A DNA stretch of 26,647 nucleotides from assembly GCA_964606085.1 (NCBI GenBank), contig CAZSFD010000073.1:1-26647 (forward strand), read 5' to 3'. This document shows, in pieces, positions 8,435 to 17,057 of the stretch. The position numbers and the translations under genes are program-made. Below the pieces are notes generated by a model. It was not told the origin of the DNA. It did no database searches and saw only the letters and a list, made by a program, of their open reading frames with translations. The number at the start of each line of letters is the position of its first letter. The stretch's first letter is position 1. Source of the DNA: CAIQJJ01 sp964606085 (GTDB lineage Bacteria; Chloroflexota; Anaerolineae; Anaerolineales; UBA4823).

Positions 8435-9490
8435 ATGCAAACTGAAAACAGCCCTGCCCACACCCCCTATCTGCTTGAAATCAATGGCCTGAAGAAGCAT
8501 TTCCCGATCAAAAGAGGCTTCGTCTTCACCAAAGTGGTCGGCCACGTCAAAGCCGTAGATGGCGTCAGCTTCTTCATCCGGCCTGGCGAAACCCTGGGTT
8601 TGGTGGGCGAGAGTGGCTGCGGCAAGACCACCACCGGGCGGCTGATCATGCGGGCGTATGAGCCAACCGGCGGCGAAATCTGGTTCGATGATGCCAAGAT
8701 GGGACGGGTGAATGTGAGTGAACTGGATCGCCAGCAGTTGCGCCAGATTCGCATGAACATGCAGATGATCTTTCAGGACCCCTATTCCTCGCTCAACCCG
8801 CGCATGACGCTGCTGCAAATCGTCGGCGAGCCGCTGCTGGTCAATGGCGTTGCCAAAGGCGGCGAAATTCAAGACCGTGTGGCCGAACTGCTGCGGGTGG
8901 TGGGCCTGCGCCCCGAATACATGGTGCGCTACCCGCACGCCTTCTCAGGCGGGCAGCGCCAGCGCATTGGTGTGGCGCGCGCCCTGGCGCTCAACCCGCA
9001 ACTGGTTGTCTGCGACGAACCTGTGAGTGCCCTGGATGTATCCGTCCAGGCGCAGACGCTCAACCTGCTGCAAGACCTGCAGAAAGATTTCAACCTGACC
9101 TACCTGTTCATCTCCCACGATTTGAGTGTGGTCGAACATATCAGCGACCGCGTGGTGGTGATGTACGTGGGCAAGTTGGTCGAACACGCCCGGACGGAAG
9201 AACTCTTCTACAATCCCAAGCACCCCTACACCGAAGCCCTGCTCTCCGCCGTCCCCAAACCTGATCCCCGCCTGCGTACGATGCCGATTGTGTTGGAAGG
9301 GGATGTCGCTGACCCGGCCAACCCACCCAGCGGATGCTACTTCCATCCCCGCTGCCGTTATTGCGTGGATCAGTGCAAGACCGAAACACCACAACTGCGC
9401 GAAATTGCCCCCGAACATTTTGTCAGTTGTCATCGCGCCGAAGAACTTTCGTTGGTCGGCGTGCCGCAAGCGAGTAGTGGTGTGGCTTGA
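8435..9490 (+). CDS. Opp/Dpp-type ABC transporter ATP-binding protein (DppF/OppF family)
   Basis: Cytoplasmic ATPase of the second importer, 351 residues, full length for the family. Walker A GESGCGKT starts at residue 58, signature FSGGQRQR at about 170, and Walker B VVCDEPVSALD with its Asp at 194. The C-terminal extension carries PSGCYFHPRC and a further Cys pair, unlike the shortened F-type ATPase of the first importer. The F subunit comes first here, before the binding protein, and its D-type partner is the last gene of the transporter block (14136). ATG 8435 follows AAAGGTTCTCGCT, only a weak ribosome binding site. The gene is probably co-transcribed with the small receiver gene upstream. 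Confidence 0.94.
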   Translation: MQTENSPAHTPYLLEINGLKKHFPIKRGFVFTKVVGHVKAVDGVSFFIRPGETLGLVGESGCGKTTTGRLIMRAYEPTGGEIWFDDAKMGRVNVSELDRQQLRQIRMNMQMIFQDPYSSLNPRMTLLQIVGEPLLVNGVAKGGEIQDRVAELLRVVGLRPEYMVRYPHAFSGGQRQRIGVARALALNPQLVVCDEPVSALDVSVQAQTLNLLQDLQKDFNLTYLFISHDLSVVEHISDRVVVMYVGKLVEHARTEELFYNPKHPYTEALLSAVPKPDPRLRTMPIVLEGDVADPANPPSGCYFHPRCRYCVDQCKTETPQLREIAPEHFVSCHRAEELSLVGVPQASSGVA

Positions 9491-9501
9491 ATTTACAGTG
9501 G

Positions 9502-9527
9502 GTATGGCGAAATTAATTTCGCCGTAC
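9502..9527. repeat. GTAGGGCGAAATT-family palindrome, copy between ATPase and binding-protein genes
   Basis: A 26-bp near-perfect palindrome with core GGCGAAATTAATTTCGCC and one T/G asymmetry in the arms. It differs from the copy at 11805-11830 at only two positions. The 174-bp gap (9491-9664) otherwise holds a 6-bp stem (CCAAAG 9553-9558 with CTTTGG 9566-9571) and the binding-protein ribosome binding site. Confidence 0.75.
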
Positions 9528-9664
9528 ATGAGATGGTGTATCACGGTAATTGCCAAAGGCCCGAACTTTGGAAAGGAGAAACCTTATCGAAAACGCGCTG
9601 CACCGCTGTCAAATATCCCTGTTTGTGAAACACTTTGTTATTCAACCAAAAGGAGAAAGAAAAT

Positions 9665-11752
9665 ATGAATCAGAAACGTATGTTAACCCGTCGTGAGTTC
9701 TTGCAGATTGGTAGCGTGGCAGCCGCTGGCGCTGTCCTGGCGGCCTGCTCCACGGCCACCACCGAAGCGCCCGTTCAGCCGACGCAGGCCCCCGAAGCCA
9801 CTGCAGCCCCTGAAGCCACCAAAGCTCCCGAACCCACTAAAGCGCCTGAGGCCACCAAGGCCCCCGAAGCAACCGAAGCGCCTGCCGCCACCGAAGCTCC
9901 CACCGAACCCCCTGCGCCGAAATTCACCGAAGCCCCCATGCTGGCCGCCATGGTCGCCGCCGGCAACCTGCCGCCCGTCGAAGAGCGCCTGCCCGAAAAC
10001 CCGGCGGTTTTCCCGGTTTTGGAAGCGGTTGGCAAGCATGGCGGCCTCGCCCGCCGCGGCTTCAAGGGTGTCTCTGACCGATGGGGACCCACCAAATTGG
10101 GCGACCGCGGTTGGGTGTGGTTCAACAAAGACCTGGTGCAGGTGCCACGCTTTGCCGAATCCTGGGAAGTCAACGCCGATGGCTCTGAATGGACTTTCCA
10201 CCTGCGCAAAGGCGCCAAATGGTCGGATGGCGTGCCCTTCACTTCGCAAGATACGAAGTGGTGGTACGACCACCAGGTGATCAACCCGGTGTTGGCGCCG
10301 ACCGTGGACAGCAAATGGAGCACGGGCAGCAAAGACCGCGTGCCGATGACCGTTGAGACCCCCGACGATTACACCGTGATCTTCAAATTTGCCGCCCCCA
10401 AGCCGCTGTTCTTGCTCAATGTCGGGCGTGACCTGTTGGCGGTGCCGGCCCATCACATGAAGCAGTGGCACATAGATACCTGCGATGATGCCGATGCCCT
10501 GACAAAGACCGCCACCGATGCCGGCTTTGCCTCCTGGGATAAGTACTACCTGGATGATCGCCAATGGTGGTATCTCAACAAAGACCTGCCCACCATCCGC
10601 CCCTGGAATGCCAAGAACTCGCTGGCCGAAGAACTCTTCCAGATGGAGCGCAACCCCTATTTCTTTGCCGTAGACGAAGCGGGCAATCAGCTTCCTTACC
10701 TGGATGGTTTCAACCACCGCCTGTTCGAGACCAACGACGTCTTCGACCTGTGGATCACCAACGGCGAAATTGACTTCCAGGCCCGCCACGTTGACGCCGG
10801 CAAGTTCACCCTTTACAAAGAGAATGAAGCCAATGGCGATTACAAAGTGATGGTGGGCGTCAGCGCCGGCCACATGGCCGTGCAGTTGAACCTGGCCACC
10901 AAGGAACCCCGCCTGAACGCCTTCTTCAACAACCGCAATGTGCGCATTGGCCTGTCGCATGCCATTGACCGCGAATATATCAACGAGTTGGTCTACAACG
11001 GCCTGGCGGTTCCGCGCCAATACAGCCCGCTGCCCATGTCGCCGCAGTATTATCCCAAGCTCTCCGAAGCCTACATCGAATTCGATGTTGAGAAGGCGAA
11101 TGCGCTCCTGGACGAAGCAGGCTACCCGAAGGGCGCTGATGGCTTCCGCACCTATCCCGACGGCGAGACGATCAGCTTCACCATCGAAGGCACCGAGCAA
11201 GATGGCACGCCTTCCACCGATGGTGCCATGGCCGTGATCAAGTTCTGGGAAGATGTGGGCGTCAAGTGCGCTTACAAATACGCTGAACGCGCCCTCTACA
11301 CCGAGCATTACACCGCCAACGAAATCGAAGGCGCCTGGTGGGGCGGTGACCGCACCGTGCTGCCGCTCTCTCCCGCGGCGATCATCTTCCGCGGCACGCA
11401 GCCCGACCGTCCGTGGGCGGCTGGTTTTGGTCAGTGGTTCAATGACCCCACCCTGCCTGGCGCGGTCGAACCCCCGGCCGATCACTTCATCCGCAAAATT
11501 TGGGATATCTGGGCGCAGATCGAAAACGAAGTCAACCCCGATAAACAGACCGAACTCTTCTATGGCATCCTGGACATCTGGGCTGAGGAACTGCCCATGA
11601 TCGCCGTCCTGGGCGAATTGCCCTCGCTCTGCATCATGAAGAACGGTTTGCACAACTTCGTCGAAGGCTTCCCCAACGACGACACCACCGGCGACGAAAA
11701 CGTCTACAACACCGAGACCTACTTCTGGGACGCGCCGGAAATGCACGGTTAG
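9665..11752 (+). CDS. Family 5 extracellular solute-binding lipoprotein of the second ABC importer
   Basis: Substrate-capture protein of an Opp/Dpp-type importer, 695 residues, at the long end for the family. The N-terminus combines a twin-arginine motif (TRREFL, residues 8-13) with a lipobox LAAC, predicting Tat export and lipid anchoring at C28. Residues about 32-85 form a low-complexity linker built on repeated APEATK/APEPTK units. The mature domain shows the family 5 core: FAESWEVNADGSEWTFHLRKGAKWSDG, an RNVRIGLSHAIDRE segment, and a C-terminal EELPMIAVLGE region. ATG 9665 has AAAAGGAGAA (9648-9657) upstream. Close relatives in thermophiles and Chloroflexota bind peptides or oligosaccharides; the enzyme neighbours favour an oligosaccharide. 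Confidence 0.94.
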   Translation: MNQKRMLTRREFLQIGSVAAAGAVLAACSTATTEAPVQPTQAPEATAAPEATKAPEPTKAPEATKAPEATEAPAATEAPTEPPAPKFTEAPMLAAMVAAGNLPPVEERLPENPAVFPVLEAVGKHGGLARRGFKGVSDRWGPTKLGDRGWVWFNKDLVQVPRFAESWEVNADGSEWTFHLRKGAKWSDGVPFTSQDTKWWYDHQVINPVLAPTVDSKWSTGSKDRVPMTVETPDDYTVIFKFAAPKPLFLLNVGRDLLAVPAHHMKQWHIDTCDDADALTKTATDAGFASWDKYYLDDRQWWYLNKDLPTIRPWNAKNSLAEELFQMERNPYFFAVDEAGNQLPYLDGFNHRLFETNDVFDLWITNGEIDFQARHVDAGKFTLYKENEANGDYKVMVGVSAGHMAVQLNLATKEPRLNAFFNNRNVRIGLSHAIDREYINELVYNGLAVPRQYSPLPMSPQYYPKLSEAYIEFDVEKANALLDEAGYPKGADGFRTYPDGETISFTIEGTEQDGTPSTDGAMAVIKFWEDVGVKCAYKYAERALYTEHYTANEIEGAWWGGDRTVLPLSPAAIIFRGTQPDRPWAAGFGQWFNDPTLPGAVEPPADHFIRKIWDIWAQIENEVNPDKQTELFYGILDIWAEELPMIAVLGELPSLCIMKNGLHNFVEGFPNDDTTGDENVYNTETYFWDAPEMHG

Positions 11753-11772
11753 GCCGCAAGGTTGATCACTTC

Positions 11773-11799
11773 GTAGGGGCGGGGTTTTCCCGCCCCTAC
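11773..11799. repeat. GC-rich hairpin repeat between binding-protein and permease genes
   Basis: A perfect 11-bp stem (GTAGGGGCGGG with CCCGCCCCTAC) closes on a 5-base loop GTTTT. It has the same GTAGGG...CCCTAC ends as the AT-centred palindromes. No T-run follows, so it is not a standard terminator. A stable stem after a binding-protein gene could lower downstream expression or protect the upstream message; that role is inferred. Confidence 0.7.
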
Positions 11800-11804
11800 C
11801 CATC

Positions 11805-11830
11805 GTATGGCGGAATTAATTTCGCCGTAT
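11805..11830. repeat. GTAGGGCGAAATT-family palindrome, copy upstream of permease gene
   Basis: A near-palindrome with core GGCGGAATTAATTTCGCC, two substitutions from the copy at 9502-9527. It ends 18 bp before the permease start and lies only 5 bp after the GC-rich hairpin. Confidence 0.7.
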
Positions 11831-11848
11831 ACCCTCCACGGAGGCGTC

Positions 11849-12835
11849 ATGCTCGGATTTATCTTAAGACGCATTGCGATTATGATCCCCACCATCATTG
11901 TGGTCTCGATCATTTCATTCGTCATCATCCAACTTCCCCCGGGTGATTTCCTGACATCCTACGTTGCGTCGCTGCGTCAACAGGGCGAGTACATGGAGGA
12001 AGATGCCATTCAGGCCATGCGCGACCGCTATGGTTTTGGACAGCCGCTCTATATCCAATATGGCAAGTGGGTGTGGGGCATCCTCTCGCGTGGCGATTGG
12101 GGCCAATCTATGGAGTGGCAGCGTCCGGTCAGCGAACTGATTTGGGAACGGCTGGGCCTCACCGTAGTGCTTTCGCTGGCATCCTTGTTTGTAGGCTGGT
12201 TCATCGCAATCCCCCTGGGGGTGTATTCGGCCACCCACCAATACTCGATCCTGGATTACATTCTGACGTTTATCAGCTTTATTGGCGTTGGCACACCGGG
12301 CTTTATGATCGCCCTGGTGGTGATGTGGTTTGCCATGCGGCAGTTTGGCCTGAACGTGGGCGGGCTGTTCTCTGAAGAATACATCCTGGCCCCCTGGTCA
12401 TGGGATAAGGTCGTGGATATGTTCAAACACCTGTGGATACCGGTGTTGATCCTGGCGCTCAATGGCACGGCAGGCGGCCTGCGCACCACCCGCGCCAACC
12501 TGCTCGACGAGCTGAACAAGCCCTATGTCGAAACCGCCCGTTCCAAAGGCATCACCGAGGGACGCGTGATCTGGAAATACCCGGTGCGCGTGGCGATGAA
12601 CCCCTTCTTCAGCACCGTCGGCTGGGAACTGGCGGGCCTCATCTCCGGTTCGACCCTGCTTTCGGTGGTGCTCAGCCTGCAAACCACCGGCCCGATGATG
12701 CTGCGGGCGCTGACTTCGCAAGATATGTACCTGGCAGGTAGTTTCCTGTTCCTGCTCAGTGTATTGACGGTTATTGGTACATTAATTTCTGACGTGTTGC
12801 TGGCGTGGGTTGACCCGCGCATCCGCATGACCTAA
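11849..12835 (+). CDS. Opp/Dpp-type ABC transporter permease (DppB/OppB family), second importer
   Basis: Inner-membrane permease, 328 residues. It starts with the family-typical MLGFILRRIAIMIP and a first membrane segment (about residues 9-28) followed by LPPGDF. The EAA-type loop around residues 225-250 (ETARSKGITEGRVIWKYPVRVAMNP) is well conserved, and the protein ends with the usual DVLLAWVDPRIRM. ATG 11849 is chosen because GGAGG (11839-11843) is correctly placed; an in-frame ATG 42 bp upstream would translate the palindromic repeat as AELISPY and is rejected. The permease C gene follows after a 115-bp gap filled with repeat-like sequence. Confidence 0.94.
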   Translation: MLGFILRRIAIMIPTIIVVSIISFVIIQLPPGDFLTSYVASLRQQGEYMEEDAIQAMRDRYGFGQPLYIQYGKWVWGILSRGDWGQSMEWQRPVSELIWERLGLTVVLSLASLFVGWFIAIPLGVYSATHQYSILDYILTFISFIGVGTPGFMIALVVMWFAMRQFGLNVGGLFSEEYILAPWSWDKVVDMFKHLWIPVLILALNGTAGGLRTTRANLLDELNKPYVETARSKGITEGRVIWKYPVRVAMNPFFSTVGWELAGLISGSTLLSVVLSLQTTGPMMLRALTSQDMYLAGSFLFLLSVLTVIGTLISDVLLAWVDPRIRMT

Positions 12836-12844
12836 GCATTTACC

Positions 12845-12940
12845 GCCGGTCGAGTGCTCGGCTGAGTAACGCCGAAGCCTTGTCGAGACCCCCAATGCTG
12901 GTTTCGACGGCGAACGAAACATTCGCAACTCAACCAACGA
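12845..12940. repeat. Composite repeat-like sequence in the permease B to C gap
   Basis: The 115-bp gap contains an imperfect hairpin (TCGGC 12858-12862 with GCCGA 12871-12875, within GGTC...GACC ends 12849-12890) and a GTTTCG...CGAAAC inverted repeat (12901-12920). Its CGGCTGAG and GTCGA words match the element at 7996-8017. The permease C ribosome binding site (GTGAGGAC) follows. Confidence 0.4.
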
Positions 12941-12950
12941 GTGAGGACGC

Positions 12951-14126
12951 ATGACCAATCAAACCGCAGTCCCCAATGGGAAAGAAACCCCCGAGGGCAA
13001 AGATTTCCCCCTGGAAGAAGAAAAGAAAGTCGAAGAGCGCGTGGCCGTGGCCGGGCCAGGCAAGCTGATGTGGTGGAAATTCCGCAAACACAAGATGGCA
13101 GTTGCCAGCGGCATCTTCCTGATCATCATCTACCTGATCGCCATCTTCTGCGAATTTGTGGCCCCCTACGACCCCGAAACGACCTTCATCCGCTACAAAC
13201 TTGCTCCACCAACCAAAGTGCATATCATAGATGCCCAGGGTAAGCTGCGTTTGCCCTTCGTCTATGAAATTGTGCGTACCCGTGACCCCGAAACCCTGCG
13301 CAATATCTTCACCGAAGACACCGAAATCATTCACCCGATCAAGTTATTTGTCAAAGGCACGCCTTACAAATTCTGGGGGTTGTGGGATACCGACATTCAC
13401 CTGTTTGGCCTGGAGGTCGAACACGAGAAGCAGGGTATCATGCTCTTTGGCGCTGACCGCCTGGGCCGCGACCTGTTCTCGCGGGTGATCTATGGGGCGC
13501 GCATTTCACTCTCGGTGGGGTTGATCGGCGTGTTCCTCAGCCTGGCGTTGGGTGTGGTCATCGGCGGTATCTCAGGCTATTACGGCGGCACGATTGACAC
13601 CGCCATCCAGCGTGTGATCGAGTTCATCCGCTCGATCCCCACCATTCCCTTGTGGATGGCCCTCAGCGCGGCCCTGCCTGCCACCTGGCCGGTGATTCGC
13701 ATTTATTTCGGCATCACGATCATCCTCTCGCTGGTCAGTTGGACGGGCATGGCGCGCGTCGTGCGCGGGCGCTTTTTGGCCCTGCGTGAGGAAGATTTCG
13801 TCATGGCTGCCCGGCTGGTCGGTTCGAGCGAGCCGCGCATTATCCTCGTCCACATGGTTCCGTCATTCCTCAGCCATATCATCGCCAGCCTGACGCTTTC
13901 CGTGCCGGGCATGATCCTGAGTGAGACGGGGCTGAGCTTCATCGGCCTGGGGCTGCGCGCACCGGCGATCAGTTGGGGGGTGCTGCTGCAAGAAGCGCAA
14001 AACGTCACCTCGATTGCGCTGGCCCCGTGGGTCTTTTGGCCGGCGGCGGCGGTGGTGGCAACCGTGCTGGCGTTCAACTTCCTCGGCGATGGCCTGCGCG
14101 ACGCCGCCGACCCCTATTCCCGCTAG
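12951..14126 (+). CDS. Opp/Dpp-type ABC transporter permease (DppC/OppC family), second importer
   Basis: Inner-membrane permease, 391 residues. A charged, Glu/Lys-rich cytoplasmic N-terminus (about 1-45) precedes membrane segment 1 (about 48-68, ending FVAPYDP). Some 95 extracytoplasmic residues follow, including KFWGLWDTDIHLFG, then the hallmark FGADRLGRDLFSR near residue 165 and a five-helix core. The EAA-type loop at about 282-304 (DFVMAARLVGSSEPRIILVH) is intact. The IHLFG-containing insertion is common in long DppC proteins of thermophiles and Chloroflexota, unlike the unrelated insertion in the first importer's permease C. ATG 12951 follows GTGAGGAC. The ATPase D gene begins 9 bp after the stop. 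Confidence 0.94.
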   Translation: MTNQTAVPNGKETPEGKDFPLEEEKKVEERVAVAGPGKLMWWKFRKHKMAVASGIFLIIIYLIAIFCEFVAPYDPETTFIRYKLAPPTKVHIIDAQGKLRLPFVYEIVRTRDPETLRNIFTEDTEIIHPIKLFVKGTPYKFWGLWDTDIHLFGLEVEHEKQGIMLFGADRLGRDLFSRVIYGARISLSVGLIGVFLSLALGVVIGGISGYYGGTIDTAIQRVIEFIRSIPTIPLWMALSAALPATWPVIRIYFGITIILSLVSWTGMARVVRGRFLALREEDFVMAARLVGSSEPRIILVHMVPSFLSHIIASLTLSVPGMILSETGLSFIGLGLRAPAISWGVLLQEAQNVTSIALAPWVFWPAAAVVATVLAFNFLGDGLRDAADPYSR

Positions 14127-14135
14127 GAGGCAGCC

Positions 14136-15185
14136 ATGACCGAAGCCAACACCCTCATCCAGGTCAAAGACCTGAAAACCTATTTCTTCCTCGACGAAGG
14201 CACCGTCAAAGCGGTAGATGGCGTGGATATGCACATCCAGCGCGGCAAAACGTTGGGCGTGGTGGGCGAAAGCGGTTGTGGAAAGAGCATTACCGCCCGT
14301 TCGATCATGCGCATCCTCGCCAAAGGCGGCAAAATTGTCAACGGCGAGATTCTCTTCCACCAACGCCTGAAAGATAAAAATGGCAATGGCAGCAGCCCAA
14401 GCAGTGAGTTGGTCGAGGTGATTGACCTTTCCAAACTCGACCCCTACGGCAAGCAAATGCGCATGATTCGCGGCGGCGAAATTTCGATGGTTTTCCAGGA
14501 ACCGATGACCTCGCTCAGCCCCGTCCACACCATCGGCAACCAGATCGGCGAGGTGATCAGCCTGCACCAGGGGCTTGGCCCCAAAGAAACGCGTGAGAAA
14601 GGCATCGAAATGCTCGATAAAGTGGGTATGCCGCTGCCAGGCCGCACGATTGACCGCTACCCACACGAACTCTCCGGCGGTATGCGCCAACGGGCGATGA
14701 TCGCCATGGCGCTCTCCTGCCACCCCAGCATGTTGATCGCCGACGAACCCACCACCGCCCTGGATGTGACCACCGAAGCGCAAATCCTCACCCTCATGCG
14801 CAACCTCCAGAACGACCTGGGCATGTCGATCATGTTCATCACCCACAACCTGGGCGTGATCGCCCAGATGGCTGACCAGGTGGCGGTGATGTATTTGGGC
14901 CGCATCGTCGAAGATGCCACGGTAGACGCCCTGTTTTACCGCCCGCTGCATCCCTACACCGAAGCGCTGCTGCAATCCATCCCGCGCCTGGGTAGAAAAA
15001 AAGGCCACGAATATCGCCTGGCCTCCATCCGTGGTACCGTGCCAGACCCCTACAACCTACCTACCGGCTGCCCCTTCCACCCGCGCTGCGCCAAGAAGAT
15101 CGCCGGGGTGTGTGATGTGGAAGTTCCGCCGGTTGTCGAAGTGGAACCGGGCCATAAAGTACGGTGTGTGTTGTATAAATCGTAG
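14136..15185 (+). CDS. Opp/Dpp-type ABC transporter ATP-binding protein (DppD/OppD family), second importer
   Basis: Cytoplasmic ATPase, 349 residues. Walker A GESGCGKS starts at residue 44, signature LSGGMRQR at about 179, and Walker B LIADEPTTALDV with its Asp at 203. The family C-terminal extension has PTGCPFHPRC and a later Cys pair. There is an excellent ribosome binding site, AGGAGG, ahead of ATG 14136. With the F-type ATPase at 8435 it completes the pair needed for this heterodimeric importer. Its TAG stop codon is inside a perfect 26-bp palindrome (15182-15207). Confidence 0.95.
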   Translation: MTEANTLIQVKDLKTYFFLDEGTVKAVDGVDMHIQRGKTLGVVGESGCGKSITARSIMRILAKGGKIVNGEILFHQRLKDKNGNGSSPSSELVEVIDLSKLDPYGKQMRMIRGGEISMVFQEPMTSLSPVHTIGNQIGEVISLHQGLGPKETREKGIEMLDKVGMPLPGRTIDRYPHELSGGMRQRAMIAMALSCHPSMLIADEPTTALDVTTEAQILTLMRNLQNDLGMSIMFITHNLGVIAQMADQVAVMYLGRIVEDATVDALFYRPLHPYTEALLQSIPRLGRKKGHEYRLASIRGTVPDPYNLPTGCPFHPRCAKKIAGVCDVEVPPVVEVEPGHKVRCVLYKS

Positions 15186-15207
15186 GGCGAAATTAATTTC
15201 GCCCTAC
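15182..15207. repeat. Perfect 26-bp GTAGGGCGAAATT palindrome overlapping a stop codon
   Basis: GTAGGGCGAAATT is followed directly by its exact reverse complement. The TAG stop of the ATPase D gene (15183-15185) lies within it, and the radical SAM start codon is 7 bp beyond its right end, so it fills nearly all of the 29-bp gap. Confidence 0.9.
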
Positions 15208-15214
15208 ACAACTT

Positions 15215-16972
15215 ATGAAAATTTGCATCCTCTTCCCGCCGCAGTGGACGCCCACCATGCCCCACCTGGCATTACCCTGGCTGACGGGCATCCTGCGTCA
15301 GGCCGGGCATACCGTCTTGCAGCGTGACCTGAACGCCGAAGTCTTCGATCAAATTCTCACCCGCCGCCATTTGCGCCATGCTTTGCAGCGCATCCGGCGG
15401 CGGTTTGATTCGGGGTCACGCGCCGCCCTGCCCGCCGACCTGGCCCAAAAAGTAAGCTGGGCGCTCGAAACCGGCCCGGCGCTGATCGAAAAGGTGGAGA
15501 AAGCCAAGTCGCTCATCCGCTCGCCGCGCTTCTACGACCCCGAAGCCAGCCTGCCCGCCTACCTGACGCTGGCCGACGCCCTCGAACTGAACTCACTGGC
15601 GCACTATCCATCACACCTCGATTTCTCCGGCTTCTCCGACGCCCTGCGCCCCGACTCATCCACCGATCTGCTGCCAAGCGCCACCGACGCCGACATCAAC
15701 CCCTTCGTCGAAATCTTCCAGCACGGCATCGTCCCCGATCTACAGCGCTACAAACCCGACCTGATCGGCATCTCCATCCCCACGCAGGGCCAACTCCTGG
15801 CCGCCATCACCCTGGCAACATTGATCCGCCAGGCGGGGCTGCAATGCCACATCACGGCTGGCGGGCCGCACGTTAGTATGCTGCGTGAGCAAATTCCCAA
15901 TGTGCCCGCCCTGTTTGGCCAGCCGTCACTATTCGACAGTTTCGTCATCTTCGATGGCGAAGTGCCGATTCAACGCCTGGCCGAAACTATCGAAACCGGC
16001 GGTGACCTGGCGGATGTGCCCAATCTGATCTACCGTTCCCCATCCGGCGAAATCCGCGCCAACCCGCACCTGCCCACTGCCGAAGTGCGCCTGGCGCAGC
16101 AAAACGTGCGCCCCGATTTCGACGGCCTGCCCCTCGACCGCTACCTCTCGCCCGAACCCGTCCTGCCGTTGATCGCCGCCCACGGCTGCTACCATGGCAA
16201 GTGCGCCTTCTGCAACGTCGGCTACGGCGACCCGCTGCATTACCATCCCCTTTCGTCAGAATTTATCGTCGAGGAGATGCAGCGCGTGAAAGCGAAATAC
16301 GGCTGCCGCCACATCTTCCTCGTGGATGAGGCCATTCCCCCACGCACACTCAAACGCCTGGGGCCAGCGCTGGAGGGCCAGGGAATCAGTTGGGCCGGGG
16401 CAGTGCGCCTGGAGAAGGCGCTCGTGCCACCGCTGCTCGAAAGCGTCTCGGCAGGTGGCTGCCGCATGATGCTCTTCGGCCTGGAAAGCGCCTCCGAGCC
16501 GATCATGCAAGCGATGATCAAAGGCACAGATCGCGCCGAGATGAGCCGCGTGCTGCACGATGTGGCCGCGGCGGGCATTTGGGCGCATACCTTCTTTTTC
16601 TTCGGCTTCCCCGGTGAAACGCTCGAAGATGCCCAGCAAACGGTCAATTTCGTCTACGAACACCAGAAGGTAATCCACTCGGCCTCGCCGGGCGCTTTTC
16701 TGCTCGAAATCTACGCCCCGGCCTATTACTTCCCCGAAAAGTTCGGCATCACCCGCATTCACCGAGACCCGCAGCGCGACCTGGCGATCTACTTCGACTT
16801 CGACCTTGCCAGTGGCCTCGACGAAGCCACCGCCAACCTGCTGGCCGATAAACTGGTCGAGCAGTTGCCCGATAAGCGTTATGGGCAGTACTACCTCACC
16901 GATGTCTACAAATTCCTCTACGCCAGCGAACGCCACCGCCAGGGCCAACCCCTGCCGCCGTGGATTGAATAA
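15215..16972 (+). CDS. Radical SAM protein with N-terminal cobalamin-binding-like domain
   Basis: A 585-residue protein of the B12-dependent-type radical SAM group. The N-terminus (MKICILFPPQWTP, then PHLALPWLTGILRQAGH) and the GISIPTQGQLLAA...ITAGGPHVSML segment (about 183-230) are typical of the Rossmann-like cobalamin-binding half, although the DxHxxG ligand motif is not seen. The cluster cysteines are C325, C330 and C333, spaced CX4CX2C (GCYHGKCAFC) rather than the standard CX3CX2C; such a one-residue expansion occurs in some B12-type families. A TIM-barrel half follows (HIFLVDEAIPP; GLESASEPIMQAM; FFFGFPGET). The reaction is unknown; methyl transfer or a carbon-skeleton change is possible. 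The gene has no clear ribosome binding site and starts 7 bp after a 26-bp palindrome. Confidence 0.87.
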   Translation: MKICILFPPQWTPTMPHLALPWLTGILRQAGHTVLQRDLNAEVFDQILTRRHLRHALQRIRRRFDSGSRAALPADLAQKVSWALETGPALIEKVEKAKSLIRSPRFYDPEASLPAYLTLADALELNSLAHYPSHLDFSGFSDALRPDSSTDLLPSATDADINPFVEIFQHGIVPDLQRYKPDLIGISIPTQGQLLAAITLATLIRQAGLQCHITAGGPHVSMLREQIPNVPALFGQPSLFDSFVIFDGEVPIQRLAETIETGGDLADVPNLIYRSPSGEIRANPHLPTAEVRLAQQNVRPDFDGLPLDRYLSPEPVLPLIAAHGCYHGKCAFCNVGYGDPLHYHPLSSEFIVEEMQRVKAKYGCRHIFLVDEAIPPRTLKRLGPALEGQGISWAGAVRLEKALVPPLLESVSAGGCRMMLFGLESASEPIMQAMIKGTDRAEMSRVLHDVAAAGIWAHTFFFFGFPGETLEDAQQTVNFVYEHQKVIHSASPGAFLLEIYAPAYYFPEKFGITRIHRDPQRDLAIYFDFDLASGLDEATANLLADKLVEQLPDKRYGQYYLTDVYKFLYASERHRQGQPLPPWIE

Positions 16973-16974
16973 TT

Positions 16975-17044
16975 AACCACGGAATACACAGAACACACGG
17001 AAAAAATCCGGTTTTCGTCCGTGTATTCCGTGTGTTCCGTGGTT
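16975..17044. repeat. CCACGGAA-type long-stem repeat, copy 1 (before GH63-like gene)
   Basis: 27-bp imperfect arms beginning AACCACGGAA and ending TTCCGTGGTT, with three differences between arms and a short A/T-rich loop. The right arm ends 13 bp before the next start codon, and AAAAGG (17046-17051) sits between them. Confidence 0.9.
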
Positions 17045-17057
17045 GAAAAGGTTTTAT

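Noticed and set aside
9553..9571. Small hairpin CCAAAG/CTTTGG followed by AAAGGAGAAA in the ATPase F to lipoprotein gap.
   Set aside because: The stem is only 6 bp with no T-run, and the Shine-Dalgarno-like sequence has no fitting start codon or plausible small gene behind it.
9683..11803. A 706-residue open frame on the minus strand opposite the solute-binding lipoprotein gene.
   Set aside because: It is Gly/Val/His-rich antisense shadow sequence caused by high GC and codon bias; the plus strand has clear lipobox and family 5 motifs.
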